From assembly GCA_033782935.1 (NCBI GenBank), contig JAWQEG010000003.1, positions 2,058,501 through 2,122,500 on the forward strand: DNA of 64,000 bases. The letters run 5' to 3'. How positions within the stretch are numbered: position 1 is the stretch's first letter; each line of letters opens with the position of its first letter. Origin of the DNA: Petrolisthes cinctipes. Lineage: Eukaryota > Arthropoda > Malacostraca > Decapoda > Porcellanidae. The position numbers and the translations under genes were made by a program. The notes beneath the pieces were generated by a model. The model did not search any database. It saw nothing but the letters and a program-made list of their open reading frames with translations, and was not told where the DNA came from. Shown piece after piece: positions 1 to 9,720 of this stretch.

Positions 1-2548
1 TCGATATTTTTGGGTCCCAGAAGCGATCTGTACATGCCTACTCCTAGTTAGAGTATTTTCAAAATATAGGCTCAAAACATGCTAAAATTCGATATTTTAT
101 GTGTCCAAAGTCGATATGTGCATGCATCATCTGTACCCGTTAATATCTCAAATTCAGGCTCAAAACACCCGAAAATTCAATATTTTGGGGTCCCAGAAGT
201 GATCTGTACATGCCTACTTAGTGCTAGAATATTTTCAAAATATAGGCCCAAAACATGCTGAAAATCGATATTTTAGGTGCCCAAAGTCGATATCTCAAAT
301 TCAGGCCCAAAACACCCGAAAATTCGATATTTTGGGGTCCCAGAAACGAACTGTACATGCCTACTCCGTGATAGAGTATTTTCAAAAGACAGGCCCAAAA
401 CATACTGAAAATCGATCTTTTAGGTGCCCAAAAGTTGATATGTGCATGCATCTTCTGTACCCGTTTATATCTCAAATTCAGGCTCCAAACACCCGAAAAT
501 TCGATATTTTGGGGTCCCAGAAGCGATCTGTACATGCCTACTCAGATGCAGGCCCAAAACATGCTGAAAATCGATATTTTAGGTGCCCAAAGTCAACATG
601 TGTATGCATCTTCTGCACTCGTTTTTATCTCAAATTCAACCTTAAAACACCCGAAAATTTGATAATTTTGGGTCCCAGAAGCGATCTGTACATGTTTAGT
701 CAGGGCTAGAAAGTTTTCAAAATATAGGCTCAAAACATGCTAAAAATCGATATATTAAGTGTCCAAAGTCGATATGTGCATGCATCTTCTGTACCCGTTT
801 ATATCTCAAATTCAGGCTCAAAACACCCGAAATTTCGATATTTTTGGGTCCCAGAAGCGATCTGTACATGCCTACTCCTAGTTAGAGTATTTTCAAAATA
901 CAAGCCCAAAACATAGTGAAAATCGATCATTTAGGTGCCCAAAAGTCGATATGTGGATGCATCTTCTGCACCCGATTATATCCCAAATTCAACCTCAAAA
1001 CACCCGAAAATTCGATATTTTTGTGTCCCAGAAGCGATCTGTACATGCCTACTTAGTGCTAGAATGTTTTCAAAATATAGGCTCAAAACATGCTAAAAAT
1101 CGATATTTTAGGTGCCCAAAGTCTATATCTCAAATTCAGGCCCAAAACACCCAAAAATTCGATATTTTGGGGTCCCAGAAGCGATCTGTACATGCCTACT
1201 CCTAGTTAGAGTATTTTCAAAATACAGGCCCAAAACATGCTGAAAATCGATATTTTAGGTGCCCAAAGTCAATATGTGCATACATCTTCTGTACCCGTTT
1301 ATATATCAAATTCAGGCTCAAAACGCCCGAAAATTCGGTATTTTTGGGTCCTAGAAGCGATCTGTACATCACTACTCCTAGTTAGAATGTTTTCAAGATA
1401 CAGACCCAAAACATGCTCAAAATCGATATTTTAGGAGCCCAAAAGTCGATATGTGCATTCATTATCTGTATCCGTTTTATCTCAAATTCAGGCTCAAAAC
1501 ACCCGAAAATTCTATATTTTGGGGTCTCAGAAGCGATCTGTACATGCCTAATCAGTGCTAGAATATTTTCAAAATATAGGCCCAAAACATGCTAAAAATC
1601 GATATTTAAGGTGCCCAAAGTCTATATCTCAAATTCAGGCCCAAAACACCCAAAAATTCGATATGTTGGGGTCCCAGAAGCGATCTGTACATGCCTACTC
1701 AGTTCTAGAATATTTTCAAAAAATAGGCCCAAAACTTGTTAAAAATCGATATTTTAGGTGCCCAAAGTCTATATCTCAAATTCAGGCCCAAAACACCCAA
1801 AAAATCGATATTTTGGGGTCCCAGAAGCAATCTGTACATGCTTACTCCATGTTAGAGTATTTTCAATAAACAGGCCCAAAACATATTGAAAATCGATCAT
1901 TTAGGTGCCCAAAAGTCGATATGTGGATGCATCTTCTGTACTTGTTTTATCTCATATTCAGGCTCAAAACACCCGAAATCTCGATATTTTGGGATTTCAG
2001 AACAGATCTGTACATGCCTACTCAGTGCTAGAATATTCTCAAAATATGTGCCCAAAACATGCTAAAAATCGATATTTTAGGTGCCCAAAGTCTATATCTC
2101 AAATTCAGGCCCAAAACACCCAAAAATTCGATATTTTGGGGTCCCAGAAGCGATCTATACATGTCTACTCTGTGTTAGAGTACTTCCAATAAACAGGCCC
2201 AAAACATATTGAAAATCGATCATTTAGGTGCCCAAAAGTCGATATGTGGATGCATCTTCTGTACCCGTTTATATCTCAAATTCAGGCTCATAACACCCGA
2301 AAATTCGACATTTTGGGGTCCCAGAAGCGATCTGTACTTGCCTACTCCGTGTTAGAGTATTTTCAAAATACAGGCTCAAAACAAGCTGAAAATCGATATT
2401 TTAGGTGACCAAAGTCAATATGTGTATGCATCTTCTGCACTCGTTTATATCCCAAATTCAACCTCAAAACACCCGAAAATTCGATATTTTTTGGTCCCAG
2501 AAGCGATCTGTACATGCCTACTCAGTGCTAGAATGTTTTCAAAATATA

Positions 2549-2686
2549 AGCTCAAAGCATGCTAAAAATCGATATTTTAGGTGCCCAAAGTAAATTCAAG
2601 CCCAAAACACCCAAAAATTCGATATTTTGGGGTCCCAGAAGCGATCTGTACATGCCTACTCCGTGTTAGAGTATTTTCAATATATA
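2549..2686 (+). repeat. 138-bp monomer (further-deleted 147-bp type)
   Basis: The half-A part is 50 bp (2,549-2,598). It lacks a further 9 bp relative to the 147-bp type, so CCAAAG runs into TAAATTCAAGCCC. Half B is a normal 88 bp. I saw no second copy, so this is probably a private secondary deletion in the irregular left-hand block. Confidence 0.8.
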
Positions 2687-4130
2687 GGCCCAAAACATAC
2701 TGAAAATCGATCATTTAGGTGACCAAAAGTCGATATGTGGATGCATCTTCTGTACCCGTTTATATCCCAAATTCAGCCTCAAAACACCCGAAAATTCGAT
2801 ATTTTAGGGTCCCAGAAGCGATCTGTACATGCCTACTTAGTGCTAGAATTTTTTCAAAATATAGGCTCAAAACATGCTAAAAATCGATATTTCAAGTGTT
2901 CAAAGTCGATATGTGCATGCATCATCTGTACCCGTTTATATCTCAAATTCATGCTCAAAACACCCGAAAATTCGATATTTTGGGGTCCCAGAAGTGATCT
3001 GTACATGCCTACTCAGTGCTAGAATATTTTCAAAATATAGGCCCAAAACATGCTAAAAACGATATTTTAGGTGCCCAAAGTCGATATCTCAAATTCAGGC
3101 CCAAAACACCCGAAAATTCGATATTTTGAGGTCCCAGAATCGAACTGTACATGCCTACTCCTAGTTAGAGTATTTTCAAAATACAGGCCCAAAATATACT
3201 GAAAATCGATCTTTTAGGTGCCCAAAAGTCGATATGTGCATGCATCTTCTTTACCCGTTTATATCTCAAATTCAGGCTCCAAAGACCCGAAAATTCGATA
3301 TTTTGGGGTCCCAGAAGCGATCTGTACATGCCTACTCAGATGCAGGCCCAAAACATGCTGAAAATCGATATTTTAGGTGCCCAAAGTCAACATGTGTATG
3401 CATCTTCTGCACTCGTTTTTATCTCAAATTAAACCTTAAAACACCCGAAAATTTGATAATTTTGGGTCCCAGAAGCGATCTGTACATGTTTAGTCAGGGC
3501 TAGAAAGTTTTCAAGATATAGGCTCAAAACATGCTAAAAATCGATATTTTAAGTGTCTAAAGTCGATCTGTAACTCGTAGTTAGAGTATTTTCAAAATAC
3601 AGGCCCAAAACATGCTGAAAATCGATATTTTAGGTGCCCAAAGTCAATATGTGCATGCATCTTCTGTACCCGTTTGTATATCAAATTCAGGCTCAAAACA
3701 CCCGAAAATTCGGTATTTTTGGGTCCTAGAAGCTATCTGTACATCCCTACTCCTAGTTAGAATGTTTTCAAGATACAGACCCAAAACATGCTCAAAATCG
3801 ATATTTTAGGTGACCAAAAGTCGATATGTGCATGCATCTTCTGTACCCGTTTATATCTCAAATTCAGGCTCAAAACACCTGAAAATTCGATATTTTGGGG
3901 TCCCAGAAGTGATCTGTACATGCCTACTCAGTGCTAGAATGTTTTCATAATATAGGCTCAAAACATGCTAAAAATCGATATTTTAAGTGTCCAAAGTCGA
4001 TATGTTCATGCATCATCTGTACCCGTTTATATCTCCAATTCAGGCTCAAAACACCCGAAATTTCGATATTTTGAGGTCCCAGAAGTGATCTGTACATGCC
4101 TACTTAGTGCTAGAATGTTTTCAAAATATA

Positions 4131-4218
4131 GGCTCAAAACATGCTAAAAATCGATATTTTAAGTGTCCAAAGTCGATATGTGCATGCATCATCTGTACCC
4201 GTTTATATATCAAATTCA
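4131..4218 (+). repeat. Half A (88 bp) of the monomer
   Basis: Half A begins GGCTCAAAACATGC and includes TCGATATTTT at half-positions 21-30. A 14-bp alternating purine-pyrimidine tract, ATATGTGCATGCAT, lies at half-positions 46-59 (4,176-4,189). Half-positions 50-78 are what the 147-bp monomers lack. It aligns to half B with no gap; shared blocks are half-positions 1-11, 16-19, 21-30, 45-47, 49-51, 53-57, 74-76 and 82-85. Confidence 0.85.
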
Positions 4219-4306
4219 GGCTCAAAACACCCGAAAATTCAATATTTTGGGGTCCCAGAAGTGATCTGTACATGCCTACTTAGTGTTAGAATATTTTCAA
4301 AATATA
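4219..4306 (+). repeat. Half B (88 bp) of the monomer
   Basis: Half B begins GGCTCAAAACACCCG, followed by the CGATATTTT-like block, GGGGTCCCAGAAG and CTGTACATGCCTAC (in this copy the CpG of TTCGAT reads CA). It ends with a perfect inverted repeat, ATATTTTCAAAATAT, at 4,291-4,305. Hand comparison with half A gives about 57 identities in 88 positions without gaps, far above chance. The monomer therefore looks like an ancient tandem duplication of an 88-bp unit whose halves then diverged. Confidence 0.85.
4291..4305. repeat. Dyad in half B, A-T closed form
   Basis: ATATTTTCAAAATAT is a perfect inverted repeat with 7-bp arms around one C. It is present in monomers that read TGCTAGAATATTTTC or similar. 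It occurs very many times along the array. It is absent from the 158/159-bp type because that deletion covers it. Confidence 0.85.
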
Positions 4307-4365
4307 GGCCCAAAACATGCTAAAAATCGATATTTTAGGTGCCAAAAGTCGATATCTCAAATTCA

Positions 4366-4470
4366 GGCCCAAAACACGCGAAAATTCGATATTTTGGGGG
4401 TCCCAGAAGCGAACTTCCCAAAAGTCGATATGTGGATGAATCTTCTGTACCCGTTTATATCTCAAATTCA
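4366..4470 (+). repeat. Deleted monomer junction (105 bp)
   Basis: GAAGCGAACT joins to TCCCAAAAGTCGATATGTGG. A close intact relative at about 8,105-8,280 has about 72 further bases between these points, from the end of half B into the next half A. The copy is private to this position and shows a non-homologous deletion rather than an in-register exchange. Confidence 0.8.
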
Positions 4471-4909
4471 GGCTCAAAACACCCGAAAATTCGATATTTT
4501 GGGGTCCCAGAAGCGATTTGTACTTGCCTACTTCGTGTTTTGTATTTTCAAAATACAGGCCCAAAACAAGCTGAAAATCGATATTTTAGGTGACCAAAGT
4601 CAATATGTGTATGCATCTTCTGCACCCGTTTATATCCCAAATTCAGCCTCAAAACATCCGAAAATTCGATTTTTTAGGGTCCCAGAAGCGATCTCTACAT
4701 GCCTACTTAGTGCTAGAATGTTTTCAAAATATAGGCTCAAAACATGCTAAAAATCGATATTTTAAGTGTCCAAAGTCGATATGTGCATGCATCATCTGTA
4801 CCTGTTTATATCTCAAATTCAGGCTCAAAACACCCGAAAATTCGATATTTTGTGGTCCCAGAAGTGATCTGTACATGCCTACTCCGTGTTAGAATATTTT
4901 CAAAATATA

Positions 4910-5056
4910 GGCCCAAAACATGCTAAAAATCGATATTTTAGGTGCCCAAAGTCGATATCTCAAATTCAGGCCCAAAACATCCGAAAATTCGATATTTTTG
5001 GGTCTCAGAAGCGAACTGTACATGCCTACTCCGTGTTAGAGTATTTTCAAAATACA
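4910..5056 (+). repeat. 147-bp monomer type (29-bp deletion in half A)
   Basis: The half-A segment is 59 bp (4,910-4,968) and half B is a normal 88 bp. The 29 missing bases are half-A positions 50-78. In full-length monomers they lie between two ATAT copies, so GTCGATAT joins directly to CTCAAATTC. The type recurs throughout the window, for example at 1,579, 1,726, 5,826, 6,742 and 63,390. Loss between short direct repeats suggests one slippage or microhomology event followed by amplification, since the breakpoints are the same in all copies I inspected. Confidence 0.93.
5041..5055. repeat. Dyad in half B, G-C closed form
   Basis: GTATTTTCAAAATAC occurs in monomers that read GTGTTAGAGTATTTTC. 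Relative to the other form the outer pair changes from A-T to G-C on both arms, so the inverted repeat stays perfect. Some copies break it, for example GTATTTTCAATATAC in the CAATATACAGG monomers and ATGTTTTCAAAATAT. Confidence 0.85.
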
Positions 5057-5215
5057 GGCCCAAAACATACTGAAAATCGATCTTTTAGGTGCCCAAAAGT
5101 CGATATGTGTATGCATCTTCTGTACCCGTTTATATCTCAAATTCAGGCTCCAAAGATCCGAAAATTCGATATTTTGGGGTCCCAGAAGCGATCTGTACAT
5201 GCTTACTCAGATGCA
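5057..5215 (+). repeat. 158/159-bp monomer type (18-bp deletion in half B)
   Basis: Half A is 89 bp here (one extra A) and half B is 70 bp. The end of half B reads CTACTCAGATGCAGGCCC instead of continuing through TGCTAGAATATTTTCAAAATATA, so the terminal dyad is lost. The same junction recurs about 30 times, near 543, 3338, 5208, 6123, 7217, 9969, 14931, 16120, 18869, 23333, 24519, 25325, 26629, 29543, 36533, 37864, 38964, 39629, 40724, 45093, 46605, 47699, 48358, 49449, 50286, 51506, 52165, 53687, 58992 and 62596. It is often followed by a 176-bp monomer with CTTCTGCACTCG and GATAATTTTGGG or GATTATTTTGGG. Confidence 0.9.
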
Positions 5216-6131
5216 GGCCCAAAACATGCTGAAAATCGATATTTTAGGTGCCCAAAGTCAACATGTGTATGCATCTTCTGCACTCGTTTATATCTCAAAT
5301 TCAACCTCAAAATACCCGAAAATTCGATAATTTTGGGTTCCAGAAGCGATCTGTACATGTCTAGTCAGTGGTAGAATGTTTTCAAAATATAGGCTCAAAA
5401 CATGCTAAAAATCGATATTTTAAGTGTCCAAAGTCGATCTGTAACTCGTAGTTAGAGTATTTTCAAAATACAGGCCCAAAACATGCTGAAAATCGATATT
5501 TTAGGTGCCCAAAGTCAATATGTGCATGCATCTTCTGTACCCGTTTGTATATCAAATTCAGGCTCAAAACACCCGAAAATTCGGTATTTTTGGTTCCCAG
5601 AAGCTATCTGTACATCCCTATTCCTAGTTAGAATGTTTTCAAGATACAGACCCAAAACATGCTCAAAATCGATATTTTAGGTGCCCAAAAGTCGATATGT
5701 GCATGCATCTTCTGTATCCGTTTATATCTCAAATTCAGGCTCAAAACACCTGAAAATTCGATATTTTGGGGTCCCAGAAGCGATCTGTACATGCCTACTC
5801 AGTGCTAGAATATTTTCAAAATATAGGCCTAAAACATTCTAAAAATCGATATTTTAGGTGCCCAAAGTCGATATCTCAAATTCAGGCCCAAAACACCCAA
5901 AAAATCGATATTTTGGGATTCCAGAAGCGATCTGTACATGCCTACTCCGTGTTAGAGTATTTTCAATATACAGGCCCAAAACATACTGAAAATCGATCTT
6001 TTAGGTGCTTATAAGTCGATATGTGGATGCATCTTCTGTACCCGTTTATATTTCAAATTCAGGCTCAAAACACCTGAAAATTCGATATTTTGGGGTCCCA
6101 GATGCGATCTGTACATGCCTACTCAGATGCA
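5216..6131 (+). repeat. 916-bp six-monomer module, copy 1
   Basis: The unit starts are 5216, 5392, 5473, 5649, 5826 and 5973. The unit lengths are 176, 81, 176, 177, 147 and 159 bp, which sum to exactly 916. The order combines the 81-bp hybrid, the TTCGGTATTTTT monomer, a 177-bp unit, a 147-bp unit and a dyad-less unit. Much the same order follows most other 81-bp landmarks, so this is a core module of the higher-order repeat. Confidence 0.9.
5392..5472 (+). repeat. 81-bp hybrid half-unit
   Basis: Half A runs to half-position 47 (AAAGTCGAT) and then continues as half B from half-position 48 (CTGTA...), with a further 7-bp loss giving CTGTAACTCGTAGTTAG. The unit is exactly 81 bp. Seventeen copies begin at 3521, 5392, 6308, 9061, 11991, 14201, 17961, 20891, 23101, 26810, 29724, 39805, 48542, 50469, 53859, 59185 and 62780. 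Most are followed by a monomer with GTTTGTATATC (or a close variant) and TTCGGTATTTTT (not those at 23101 and 50469), so the unit is a useful landmark for the higher-order repeat. Confidence 0.93.
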
Positions 6132-7000
6132 GGCCCAAAACATGCTGAAAATCGATATTTTAGGTGCCCAAAGTCAACATGTGTATGCATCTTCTGCACT
6201 CGTTTATATCTCAAATTCAACCTCAAAACACCCGAAAATTCGATAATTTTGGGTTCCAGAAGCGATCTGTACATGTCTAGTCAGTGCTAGAATGTTTTTA
6301 AAATATAGGCTCAAAACATGCTAAAAATCGATATTTTAAGTGTCCAAAGTCGATCTGTAACTCGTAGTTAGAGTATTTTCAAAATACAGGCCCAAAACAT
6401 GCTGAAAATCGATATTTTAGGTGCCCAAAGTCAATATGTGCATGCATCTTCTGTACCCGTTTGTATATCAAATTCAGGCTCAAAACACCCGAAAATTCGG
6501 TATTTTTGGTTCCCAGAAGCTATCTGTACATCCCTACTCCTAGTTAGAATGTTTTCAAGATACAGACCCAAAACATGCTCAAAATCGATATTTTAGGTGC
6601 CCAAAAGTCGATATGTGCATGCATCTTCTGTACCCGTTTATATCTCAAATTCAGGCTCAAAACACCTGAATATTCGATATTTTGGGGTCCCAGAAGCGAT
6701 CTGTATATGCCTACTCAGTGCTAGAATATTTTCAAAATATAGGCCTAAAACATTCTAAAAATCGATATTTTAGGTGCCCAAAGTCGATATCTCAAATTCA
6801 AGCCCAAAACACCAAAAAATTCGATATTTTGTGATTCCAGAAGCGATCTGTACATGCCTACTCCGTGTTAGAGTATTTTCAATATACAGGCCCAAAACAT
6901 ACTGAAAATCGATCTTTTAGGTGTTTATAAGTCGATATGTGGATGCATCTTCTGTACCCGTTTATATTTCAAATTCAGGCTCAAAACACCTGAAAATTCG
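6132..7000 (+). repeat. 916-bp module, copy 2 (diverging at the end)
   Basis: The unit starts 6132, 6308, 6389, 6565, 6742 and 6889 repeat copy 1 at offset 916. The last unit differs: it keeps CTCCGTGTTAG where copy 1 has CAGATGCAGG. In-register homology runs from about 5,165/6,081 to about 6,080/6,996. Confidence 0.85.
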
Positions 7001-7559
7001 ATATTTTGGGGTCCCAAAAGCGATCTGTACATGCCTACTCCGTGTTAGAGTATTTTCAAAATACAGGCCCAAAACATACTGAAAATCGATCTTTTAGGTG
7101 CCCAAAAGTCGATATGTGCATGCATCTTCTGTACCCGTTTGTATCTCAAATTCAGGCTCCAAACACCCGAAAATTCGATATTTTTGGGTCCCAGAAGCGA
7201 TCTGTACATGCCTACTCAGATGCAGGCCCAAAACATGCTGAAAATCGATATTTTAGGTTCCCAAAGTCAACATGTGTATGCATCTTATGCACTCGTTTAT
7301 ATCTCAAATTAAACCTCAAAACATCCGAAAATTCGATTAATTTGGGTCCCAGAAGCGATCTGTACATGTCTAGTCAGTGCTAGAATGTTTTCAAAATATA
7401 GGCTCAAAACATGCTAAAAATCGATATTTTAAGTGTCTAAAGTCGATATGTGCATGCATCTTCTGTACCCGTTTATATCTCAAATTCAGGCTCAAAACAC
7501 CCGAAAATTTGATATTTTGGGGTCCCAGGAGCGATCTGTACATGCCTACTTAGTGCTAG

Positions 7560-9720
7560 AATATTTTCATAATATAGGCCCAAAACATGCAAAAATCGAT
7601 ATTTTAGGTGCCCAAAGTCGATATCTCAAATTCAGGCCCGATACACACGAAAATTCGATATTTTGGGGTCCCAGAAGCAAACTGTACATGCCTACTCCGT
7701 GTTAGAATATTTTCAAAATACAGGCCCAAAACATATTGAAAATCGATCTTTTAGGTGCCCAAAAGTCGATATGTGCATCCATCTTCTGTACCCGTTTATA
7801 TCCCAAATTCAACCTCAAAACAGCCAAAAATTCGATATTTTTATGTCCCAGAAACGATCTGTGCTAGAAATTTTTCAAAATATAGGCTCAAAACATGCTA
7901 AAAATCGATATTTTAAGTGTCCAAATTCGATATGTGCATGCATCATCTGTACCCGTTTATATCTCAAATTCAGGCTCAGAACACCCGAAAATTCGATATT
8001 TTGGGGTCCCAGAAGTGATCTGTACATGCCTACTTAGTGCTAGAATATTTTCAAAATATAGGCCCAAAACATGCTAAAAATCGATATTTTAGGTGCCGAA
8101 AGTCGATATCTCAAATTCAGGCCCAAAACACGCGAAAATTCGATATTTTGGGGGTCCCAGAAGCGAACTGTACATGCCTACTCCGTGTTAGAGTATTTTC
8201 AAAATACAGGCCCAAAACATACTGAAAATCGATCTTTTAGGTGCCCAAAAGTCGATATGTGGATGAATCTTCTGTACCCGTTTATATCTCAAATTCAGGC
8301 TCAATTCACCCGAAAATTCGATATTTTGGTGTCCCAGAAGCGATCTGTACTTGCCTACTCCGTGTTAGAGTATTTTCAAAATACAGGCCCAAAACAAGCT
8401 GAAAATCGATATTTTAGGTGACCAAAGTCAATATGTGTATGCATCTTCTGCACCCATTTATATCCCAAATTCAGCCTCAAAACCCCGAAAATTCGATATT
8501 TTAGGGTCCCAGAAGCGATCTCTACATGCCTACTTAGTGCTAGATTGTTTTCAAAATATAGGCTCAAAACATGCTAAAAATCGATATTTTAAGTGTCCAA
8601 AGTCGATTTGTGCATGCATCATCTGTACCCGTTTATATCTCAAATTCAGGCTCAAAACACCCGAAAATTCGATATTTTGGGATCCCAGAAGTGGACTGTA
8701 CATGCCTACTCCGTGTTAGAATATTTTCAAAATATAGGCCCAAAACATGCTAAAAATCGATATTTTAGGTGCCCAAAGTCGATATCTCAAATTCAGGCCC
8801 AAAACACCCGAAAATTCGATATTTTGGGGTCCCAGAAGCGAACTGTACGTGCCTACTCCGTGTTAGAGTATTTTCAAAATACAGGCCCAAAACATACTGA
8901 AAATCGATCTTTTAGGTGCCCAAAAGTCGATATGTGCATGCATCTTCTGTACCCGTTTATATCTCAAATTCAGGTTCCAAAGACCCGAAAATTCGATATT
9001 TTGGGGTCCCAGAAGCGATCTGTACATGTCTAGTCAGTGCTAGAATGTTTTCAAAATATAGCCTCAAAACATGCTAAAAATCGATATTTTAAGTGTCCAA
9101 AGTCGATCTGTAACTCGTAGTTAGAGTATTTTCAAAATACAGGCCCAAAACATGCTGAAAATCGATATTTTTGGTGCCTAAAGTCAATATGTGCATGCAT
9201 CTTCTGTACCCGTTTGTATATCAAATTCAGGCTCAAAACACCCGAAAATTCGGTATTTTTGGTTCCTAGAAGCTATCTATACATCCCTACTCCTAGTTAG
9301 AATGTTTTCAAGATACAGACCCAAAACAAGTTCAAAATCGATATTTTAGGTGCCCAAAAGTCGATATGTGCATGCATCTTCTGTACCCGTTTATATCTCA
9401 AATTCAGGCTCAAAACACTTGAAAATTCGATATTTTGGGGTCCCAGAAGCGATTTGTACATGCCTACTCAGTGCTAGAATATTTTCAAAATATAGGCCCA
9501 AAACATTCTAAAAATCGATATTTTAGGTGCCCAAAGTCGATATCTCAAATTCAGGCCCAAAACACCCAAAAATTCGATATTTTGGGGTTCCAGAAGCGAT
9601 CTGTACATGCCTACTCCGTGTTAGAGTATTTTCAATATACAGGCCCAAAACATACTGAAAATCGATCTTTTAGGTGCTTATAAGTCGATATGTGGATGCA
9701 TCTTCTGTACCCGTTTATAT
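7560..9720 (+). repeat. Sub-repeat of ~2,930-bp period inside the 8.9-kb block
   Basis: This stretch recurs at about 10,490-12,650 with an offset of 2,929-2,930 bp, and again in the second 8.9-kb copy at about 16,460-18,620 and 19,390-21,550. It contains the 162-bp type, an 81-bp landmark and the monomer with CCTAGAAGCTATCTATACATCC. Divergence is higher than between the 8.9-kb copies, so the ~2.93-kb repeat is older than the 8.9-kb duplication. Confidence 0.85.
7723..7884 (+). repeat. 162-bp monomer type (15-bp deletion in half B)
   Basis: GATCTGT joins directly to GCTAG, dropping 15 bp from half B. The half lengths are 89 and 73 bp. The same junction is near 7856, 10785, 13820, 16755, 19685 and 22720, and a variant (GATTTGTGCTAG) is near 51007. 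It is therefore almost confined to the 8.9-kb duplicated blocks. Confidence 0.85.

Larger units (their letters stand above)
4131..4306 (+). repeat. Representative full-length 176-bp monomer
   Basis: Measured from one GGCTCAAAAC landmark to the next GGCCCAAAAC. The preceding monomer (3,955-4,130) is also exactly 176 bp. It is about 35% GC and carries six to seven potential CpG positions. It can be split at 4,219 into two 88-bp halves. The monomer start is an arbitrary choice, since a tandem array has no natural beginning. Copies with four As in the CCAAAAGTCG segment are 177 bp. Confidence 0.95.
1..5164 (+). repeat. Irregular left block of the array
   Basis: This block mixes 176-, 177-, 147-, 138- and 105-bp units with many private substitutions. 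The stretch at about 79-709 resembles 2,874-3,503 at an offset of about 2,794 bp and resembles 4,141 onward at an offset of 4,062 bp. Two 147-bp units sit back to back at 1,579-1,872, where the phase runs 1,579, 1,726, 1,873. Only one 81-bp landmark (3,521) is present. Copies match less closely than in the blocks to the right, so it appears older or less homogenised. Confidence 0.75.

Noticed and set aside
221..709. A repeat protein with cysteine-containing motifs such as FRCPKS
   Set aside because: The motif is the translation of TTTTAGGTGCCCAAAGTC, present in almost every monomer, and it reads as different peptides in other frames. There is no conserved start, no codon bias and no unique domain.
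5041..5055. Rho-independent terminator or small-RNA hairpin at the dyad
   Set aside because: The arms are AT-rich with a one-base loop, there is no GC stem or gene nearby, and the motif occurs in hundreds of copies.
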